From NCBI GenBank assembly GCA_023416745.1, contig JAEZHF010000054.1, positions 1 to 9,516 of the forward strand: a stretch of DNA of 9,516 bases, written 5' to 3'. The translations under genes and the position numbers were made by a program. This document shows positions 5,991 through 9,516 of the stretch, in pieces; the stretch's first letter is position 1; the number at the start of each line of letters is the position of its first letter. This stretch comes from Bacillota bacterium (lineage in GTDB: Bacteria; Bacillota; Clostridia; Christensenellales; SZUA-584). Under the pieces are notes generated by a model. The model was not told the DNA's origin, did no database searches, and worked only from the letters and a program-made list of their open reading frames with translations.

Positions 5991-6782
5991 TTATGCCGCC
6001 AATTCCGCGTCCGGTTCGGTCTCCGGTGCGGGCGGGATATTATCCTCCCGCCGGTGCTTCGCCGCGTGGATGAATACCAACACCACGGCCAGCAATTGTA
6101 AAGCAAATGCTGTGATTAAGCCAGCTGCTTCCGTTGTGTCCTGATTGCCAACGGCAGAAGCCAGTATAATAAATGGTGAGACCAGTAAACCTGTGACTAC
6201 GGAACCGGCAAAGAGCATGCGATACAGCACATTGACTCCATTGTCTTTTAACAGGCAGAACAAGCCGATAGCGACGCAGCTGATGGCCGGTTCCACGTAC
6301 ACCAGCGCATAGTACGCATACTGACTCATATGCACGAGCATCAGCATCGCGCTGATCATCATCACCAGATAGAAAGCGCCGGAAACAAAGGCGGCTGCAG
6401 CGGCCACCCCCAGCAAGGCGCCCTTCACGCGCAACACGCGCAACACGGGCAGCGCCTTTGCTATACGCCCATGGTATATCAGTTCATAAAGTGCTGGTAA
6501 CAGCGCTGCCGCCAACACCGGCAGCCATATAAAAATGCCGCTCAGCAGCAGCTGCATGACGAGAGGCAGCGTCATGCCGGCAGACAGCAGCATAAGACGC
6601 GGCATGGATTTGAACAGTTGCACCACGGACAGCGTGGCGGACAAAGCCAGCGCACACATCCTGATTTCAAACAACGGGGGTACCACCATGTAACTGGTTG
6701 CCTCCATAATCGGCGTCAGCAACAGTATTGCGCCTGATGCAATCGCGATCAATGCAGTCATTATATAAACCGTATATTTCAT
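5991..6782 (-). CDS. Polytopic membrane protein of the FKxxPR/YRM paralogous family, 263 residues
   Basis: A very hydrophobic protein with about 7-8 predicted helices and a short Pro/Glu-rich hydrophilic tail (243-263). It is one repeat unit of the family seen doubled in the gene at 551-1963. It starts with the same MKYTV, carries QLFKSMPRLMLLSAG (55-69), a second marker LLPALYEL (94-101), and NVLYRMLFAG (184-193). The spacing between the FK and YR motifs is 129 residues, against 117 in each half of the 470-residue protein. Function unknown. GGGAGGG is placed a few bases before the ATG. It leads a tight operon with the GNAT and two-helix membrane protein genes. I found no convincing promoter directly upstream, so transcription may come from farther upstream. 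Confidence 0.85.
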   Translation of the reverse strand: MKYTVYIMTALIAIASGAILLLTPIMEATSYMVVPPLFEIRMCALALSATLSVVQLFKSMPRLMLLSAGMTLPLVMQLLLSGIFIWLPVLAAALLPALYELIYHGRIAKALPVLRVLRVKGALLGVAAAAAFVSGAFYLVMMISAMLMLVHMSQYAYYALVYVEPAISCVAIGLFCLLKDNGVNVLYRMLFAGSVVTGLLVSPFIILASAVGNQDTTEAAGLITAFALQLLAVVLVFIHAAKHRREDNIPPAPETEPDAELAA

Positions 6783-6794
6783 TCCATGCCCTCC

Positions 6795-7021
6795 CTATAA
6801 AAAACGGCCCGTTGACTGAGCCGCTTTCGTTTTCAGCGATACGTTCGGTTTCAGCTCGGTACGGGTTCGGGCTGATCCTATGGCGACGGTCGCGCGGGAC
6901 ACGGACAGCGCCAGCACGAACAGGTCGAGGTTGGAGGCGGAACCTGCCGCGAGACTCCATACCGTCGTCTACGGGTTTTCCAGCAACGCAAAGCCGTCAG
7001 TATCAGTATTACCGTCTTCAT
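6795..7021 (-). pseudogene. Possible decayed gene, or a 47-codon small ORF (6878-7021)
   Basis: The gap 6783-7063 holds no intact normal-sized gene. An ATG at 7021 has a fine SD, GGAGGT (7029-7034), seven bases upstream and opens a 47-codon ORF that begins MKTVILILTAL. It then turns into an Arg/Pro/Cys-rich stretch typical of a wrong frame in GC-rich DNA, with its stop at 6878-6880. Another frame looks more like coding sequence. It runs open for 57 codons (6968-6798), bounded by TAG codons at 6969-6971 and 6795-6797, and contains LDLFVLALSVSRATVAIGS followed by ARTRTELK. That end resembles DAVRTRREL and DAIKTRGEL in the 470-residue protein. A broken copy of the membrane family is therefore possible, but the evidence is thin. 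A short CCGAT/ATCGG dyad lies at 7033-7049. Confidence 0.3.
6799..6823 (-). terminator. Weak terminator-like hairpin before the 263-residue gene
   Basis: On the minus strand, a short CGGC/GCCG stem (plus arms 6805-6808 and 6820-6823) is followed by six U (A run 6799-6804), 17 bases before the ATG at 6782. Only four base pairs are perfect, so this may be a weak terminator or attenuator, or chance. If it is a full terminator, hardly any room remains for a promoter before the operon. Confidence 0.3.
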
Positions 7022-7063
7022 ACGGCTGACCTCCGATAAGATTGATCGGGGCATATTTAAGGT

Positions 7064-7963
7064 TTATTCCGCGTCGGTCTCAGCGGGCTCTTCGGCAGCT
7101 TCCTCCGGGGCTTCCTCCGGGGCTTCCTCCGCTGCCGCCGCGGACTTTTTGGGCAGCGACCGGATGGTCTGTATCACGATCAGCGCTGTGATGGCGAGCA
7201 CCGCCGCGGCGTTGCCGAAGTATGCGGCATAGGTTTGCGCGGGCACACCGGTGTATTTGAGCAGCGCGACGCAGCCCAGTACGGCCTGCAGTATGTATAT
7301 CGCGGCGGAGCCCGTGAAGAACATGCGGTAATATACGCTGACCGGGCGGTTCTTCTTGAAGCACGCGAGCGCGATGCAGATACCGCCTACGAAGTTTGCA
7401 AGGCCGGTGAAGAAGGCGAGAGTGTTGCCCTCGCTGTACCCCACCTGGCTGGTGATAGCGGTATACGTGGCGTATATCTGGTAAGCAGCCCACAGCAGCG
7501 CCAGCACCGCCGCGGCGACGAGCAGCACGCTCTTCACCTTCTCACGGGGCACGTCAACGAGCAGCCTGTTCTGATTGTGTATCTCCAGCAGGAACAGCAG
7601 CAGCCCCGCGGCCAGCATCAGCAAGGCGGCCGGCCAGCCCGACGCGAGCAGCTGCAGCGACAGAAACGCCGAAAAGCCCGCGGACAGCAGCAGCAGCCGC
7701 GGCACAGCCTTGAAGATATGGATAACGGCGACCACCGCGAGCGACAGAGCCGCAAAGGGCAGCACGCACTGCGAGATCATGTTGATCACGTCCAGCGCGA
7801 ACAGCCGCTGCAGCACCCCTTGCGTCTGCATGATCACCAGCACACCCAGCGACATCAGCGCCGCGATCACGCACACCAGCGGTTTGCGGATACTCACGAA
7901 AGTCCGTTTCAGCCACGCCCACGCGGCCTCGTCAAAGCTCTGCTTTTTATCTTCTGTCTGCAT
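7064..7963 (-). CDS. Polytopic membrane protein of the FKxxPR/YRM paralogous family, 299 residues
   Basis: Third family member in the window. After a hydrophilic N-terminal extension (1-27, with an amphipathic WAWLKRTFVSIRK) come about eight helices. It carries HIFKAVPRLLLLSAG (82-96) and RPVSVYYRMFFTG (206-218), matching FKxxPR and YRM markers in the other members with a 127-residue spacing. The C-terminal tail (272-299) is soluble and made of Glu/Ala/Pro repeats, encoded by a 12-bp DNA tandem repeat. The frame is open to 8053, but ATG 7963 has a G-rich SD-like GGGGG and lies 34 bases from a perfect TATAAT, so I prefer it. Function unknown. It is divergent from the second cupin operon. Confidence 0.83.
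   Translation of the reverse strand: MQTEDKKQSFDEAAWAWLKRTFVSIRKPLVCVIAALMSLGVLVIMQTQGVLQRLFALDVINMISQCVLPFAALSLAVVAVIHIFKAVPRLLLLSAGFSAFLSLQLLASGWPAALLMLAAGLLLFLLEIHNQNRLLVDVPREKVKSVLLVAAAVLALLWAAYQIYATYTAITSQVGYSEGNTLAFFTGLANFVGGICIALACFKKNRPVSVYYRMFFTGSAAIYILQAVLGCVALLKYTGVPAQTYAAYFGNAAAVLAITALIVIQTIRSLPKKSAAAAEEAPEEAPEEAAEEPAETDAE
7098..7130. repeat. 12-bp tandem repeat inside the acidic tail of the 299-residue protein
   Basis: GCTTCCTCCGGG is repeated 2.75 times (7098-7109, 7110-7121, 7122-7130). On the minus strand it encodes the (E/A)EEAPEEAPEEA tail. Units are nearly identical, so length may vary by slippage in multiples of four residues without changing the frame. Confidence 0.85.
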
Positions 7964-7997
7964 GCCCAGTCCCCCAAATCCGTCATTTTCTGCGATT

Positions 7998-8027
7998 ATT
8001 ATACATCGCCGCAACGGCTCGTGGCAA
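7998..8027 (-). promoter_or_regulatory. Probable promoter for the 299-residue membrane protein gene
   Basis: On the minus strand, TTGCCA (8022-8027), an 18-base spacer and a perfect TATAAT (7998-8003) precede the start at 7963. It is back to back with the promoter of the second cupin gene, with about 40 bases between the two -35 boxes. Confidence 0.65.
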
Positions 8028-8067
8028 CAGGCCCGTCCGTCTCTCCGCGGCAAAATTTATGCGCTGT

Positions 8068-8096
8068 TTGACAGCGGCATACACGCGGGGTATAGT
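8068..8096 (+). promoter_or_regulatory. Strong sigma-A-type promoter for the second cupin gene
   Basis: A perfect TTGACA (8068-8073), a 17-base spacer and TATAGT (8091-8096, one mismatch from consensus) precede the start at 8139, with AAAGGAGG (8122-8129) as SD. This is the best promoter in the window by consensus. Confidence 0.85.
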
Positions 8097-8138
8097 GAAA
8101 ATATCCCAAAGCGCCAACTCCAAAGGAGGCAGACCGCC

Positions 8139-8495
8139 ATGGTGGTGAATGTGGAAGAGCAGCTCTCGCTGTTCAGTGAATTCTGGAGCCCGAGGATCAT
8201 CGGCGAGATGAACAATATGTACGTGAAGGCCGCCAAGCTCAAGGGCGAGTTTATCTGGCACGCGCACGACGACGAGGACGAGATGTTCTACGTGGTGAAG
8301 GGGCGGCTGGTGATCCGCTACCGCGACATGGACAACATCTTAGGCCCCGGCGAGTTCCTCATCATTCCGCGCGGCGTGGAGCACCTGCCGGTGGCCGAGG
8401 AAGAGGTGCACGTGCTGCTGATAGAGCCCAAGGCCACGGTGAACACCGGCGGCGTGGTGAGCGCGCGCACCATCGAAGCGCTGGAACGGATTTAG
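8139..8495 (+). CDS. Small single-domain cupin, 118 residues
   Basis: Cupin motif 1 is WHAHDDEDEMFYVVKG (residues 40-55) with metal ligands H41, H43 and E48. Motif 2 is LGPGEFLIIPRGVEHLP (68-84) with H82. This is the usual His-His-Glu-His set, unlike the first cupin at 2736, which has Gln at the third position. The tail with IEPKATVNTGG and RTIEALERI is common in stand-alone cupins of the mannose-6-phosphate-isomerase-like group, whose substrates are mostly unknown. The reading frame extends far upstream, but the ATG at 8139 has a perfect AAAGGAGG nine bases before it and a strong promoter. The DUF1697 gene starts one base after the stop, so the two form an operon. Confidence 0.92.
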   Translation: MVVNVEEQLSLFSEFWSPRIIGEMNNMYVKAAKLKGEFIWHAHDDEDEMFYVVKGRLVIRYRDMDNILGPGEFLIIPRGVEHLPVAEEEVHVLLIEPKATVNTGGVVSARTIEALERI

Positions 8496-8496
8496 C

Positions 8497-9029
8497 ATGG
8501 AGAGATACATCGCGCTGCTGCGCGGCATCAACGTGGCGGCAAGAACACCGTGCCCATGCCGCAGCTCAAAGCGCTGTTCGAGCAGGCGGGCTTTTCGGAC
8601 GTGTCCACCTACATTAACAGCGGCAACGTGCTGTTCACCGCGGACGGCCCCGAAGATGTTCTCAAACAGGAATGCGAGCGGATGATCGAGGCGCATTTCG
8701 GCTTTGCCGTGATCGTGATGGTGATATCCGCCGCGGTGCTGAAAGACGCCGTCAGCCACGCGCCCGGCTGGTGGGGACAGGACCCCGACTCCACGCACAA
8801 CGCGCTGTTCGTGATACCCCCCGCGACGCCGGAAACCCTCATGGCGGAGATCGGCGCGGCCAAGCCTGAATACGAGCAGGTGGCCAACCACGGCCCCGTG
8901 ATATTCTGGTCCGCCCCGCGCAAGACGTGGTCCCGCACGCGCTACAGCAAAATTGTGGGCACGCACGCGTACAGCAGCATCACGATACGGAATGCGAACA
9001 CAGCGCGGAAGCTGGCGGGGATGGTGTAG
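8497..9029 (+). pseudogene. DUF1697-family gene broken by a single-base frameshift
   Basis: Reading starts as MERYIALLRGINV (8497-8535), the conserved DUF1697 N-terminus, then changes frame. The family sequence RGINVGGKN should follow, and the DNA gives GGKNTVPMPQLKALFEQAG only if one G is restored near 8536 (GTGGCGGC instead of GTGGGCGGC). The second frame then runs to 9029 with the family hallmark STYINSGNVLF and a C-terminal TRYSKIVGTHAYSSITIRNANT segment. Restored length is 177 residues, normal for the family. Without repair the product stops after 62 residues (8685). DUF1697 function is unknown. A sequencing or assembly error in the G run is as likely as real decay. It is co-transcribed with the cupin upstream. 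Confidence 0.88.
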
Positions 9030-9073
9030 CCCCAAATATATAAACTAAATCATCACTTTAAAGGGGATTTAAT

Positions 9074-9379
9074 ATGAAGGTTAGATTTGAAACCTACTCT
9101 TATAGGTTTGCCGATCAGATTTTTAATGGTATGTTTCATCTCCGAGATGAGTTCTTTAATATATTAAAAGCCTCATTTGAAAATGCTGATATTACAATAG
9201 CAACACGCCCCTTATTAAATGAGGTGCTCAAACAGAATTTCGAAAAATTCGGATGGACGAGCCAACCCCAAATTTTCGAAAACCAGAATGATATTTATGC
9301 TAAATTGGACTTTCTCAAAGCTAGGCTGGGAGTAGAAGTTCAATTTGGACATTCATCGTTTATTGGCATTGACGTCTAA
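9074..9379 (+). pseudogene. Truncated BglII-family restriction endonuclease-like gene, 101 residues
   Basis: The protein starts MKVRFETYSYRFAD and contains EKFGWTSQPQIF (57-68), then DFLKARLGVEVQFGHSSFIGID (79-100). The block (D/E)FxKxRxGVEVQFG, with acidic and glutamine residues in an ExQ-type active site, is what I know from BglII/BstYI-like endonucleases, which are about 200 or more residues long. The frame stops at TAA 9377-9379. Reading on in the -1 frame from 9376 gives LKFQVA, which is how the family usually continues, so a one-base loss is likely. That frame then ends at 9430-9432, and nothing recognisable follows. SD AAAGGGG (9060-9066) precedes the ATG. The gene is clearly AT-richer than its neighbours, as for a transferred remnant. 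No methyltransferase is visible. Confidence 0.65.
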
Positions 9380-9452
9380 AATTTCAGGTAGCGGGTATAT
9401 CCCTGATTTTGTGTAAACTCGAAAAGGTATAAGAAAGAGCAGATTATTATTG

Positions 9453-9484
9453 GGGCGGATATGCCGGATGACGGCTATCCGCCC
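9453..9484. other. Strong hairpin near the right edge
   Basis: A perfect 9-bp stem GGGCGGATA/TATCCGCCC (9453-9461, 9476-9484) continues after one unpaired T into a 4-bp GCCG/CGGC stem with loop GATGA. No U tract follows on either strand (TTGGGTGC on plus; CAATAATAATC on minus), so it is not a classical terminator, though it might end the endonuclease remnant or mark an element boundary. Confidence 0.5.
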
Positions 9485-9516
9485 TTGGGTGCATATTAGC
9501 GGAAACGGCTGGGCAT

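Noticed and set aside
7235..8071. Long plus-strand open frame opposite the 299-residue membrane protein gene
   Set aside because: Its translation is Gln/His/Arg-rich, typical of the antisense of a hydrophobic GC-rich gene, and it covers the minus-strand gene and both divergent promoters.
8340..9035. Long minus-strand open frame opposite the cupin and DUF1697 genes
   Set aside because: The plus strand carries recognisable family motifs throughout; the minus frame has no SD or family resemblance.
9376..9384. Possible programmed -1 frameshift at CTAAAATTT in the endonuclease-like gene
   Set aside because: The zero-frame TAA comes before the A/T run could slip, and the new frame ends after 18 codons, so a plain mutation is the better explanation.
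1..9516. CRISPR array, tRNA or rRNA genes, complete insertion sequence, complete restriction-modification or other defence system
   Set aside because: I saw no regularly spaced repeats, no RNA gene signatures, no intact transposase and no methyltransferase; the only defence-like gene is a truncated endonuclease-like remnant.

Overview
The window looks like a chromosomal segment from a Gram-positive, moderately GC-rich member of the Bacillota, most likely a clostridial-type anaerobe. The support is near-consensus Shine-Dalgarno sites (GGAGG, AAAGGAGG), sigma-A-like promoters with 17-18 bp spacers, U-tract terminators, and families common there (DUF6054, YjjG-like HAD, DUF1697, small cupins). 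I cannot name the species.

Layout, left to right. 1-194 has no secure gene. Minus-strand operon 1 (promoter about 1994-2022) encodes a 470-residue polytopic membrane protein with two tandem homologous halves, then a DUF6054-like protein. A minus-strand NUDIX hydrolase with its own promoter and terminator follows, divergent from a plus-strand cupin gene (2736-3074). A hairpin-rich intergenic element (3087-3158) and an AT-richer predicted lipoprotein (3246-4169) come next. Convergent to that is a minus-strand YjjG-like HAD phosphatase. Minus-strand operon 2 encodes a 263-residue membrane protein, a GNAT acetyltransferase and a 176-residue two-helix membrane protein, ending at a clear terminator. 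Upstream of it, 6783-7063 looks like a decayed or very small gene. Then comes a third minus-strand membrane protein of the same family (7064-7963). Divergent from this, on the plus strand, are a second cupin, a frameshifted DUF1697 gene, and an AT-rich truncated gene resembling the N-terminus of BglII-family restriction endonucleases.

The main theme is a paralogous membrane-protein family: three genes and four repeat units within 8 kb. Each unit carries an FK(S/A)xPR motif at the end of a membrane helix and a (V/L)(L/F/Y)YR(M/L) motif about 117-129 residues later. I do not recognise this family, and its function cannot be read from the sequence. The other genes are mostly small stand-alone enzymes or binding proteins (NUDIX, HAD, GNAT, cupins) that may serve housekeeping or nucleotide-sanitation roles. 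The right end shows gene decay, with two frameshifted or truncated genes in a row. I see no complete defence system, CRISPR array, RNA gene or intact mobile element.
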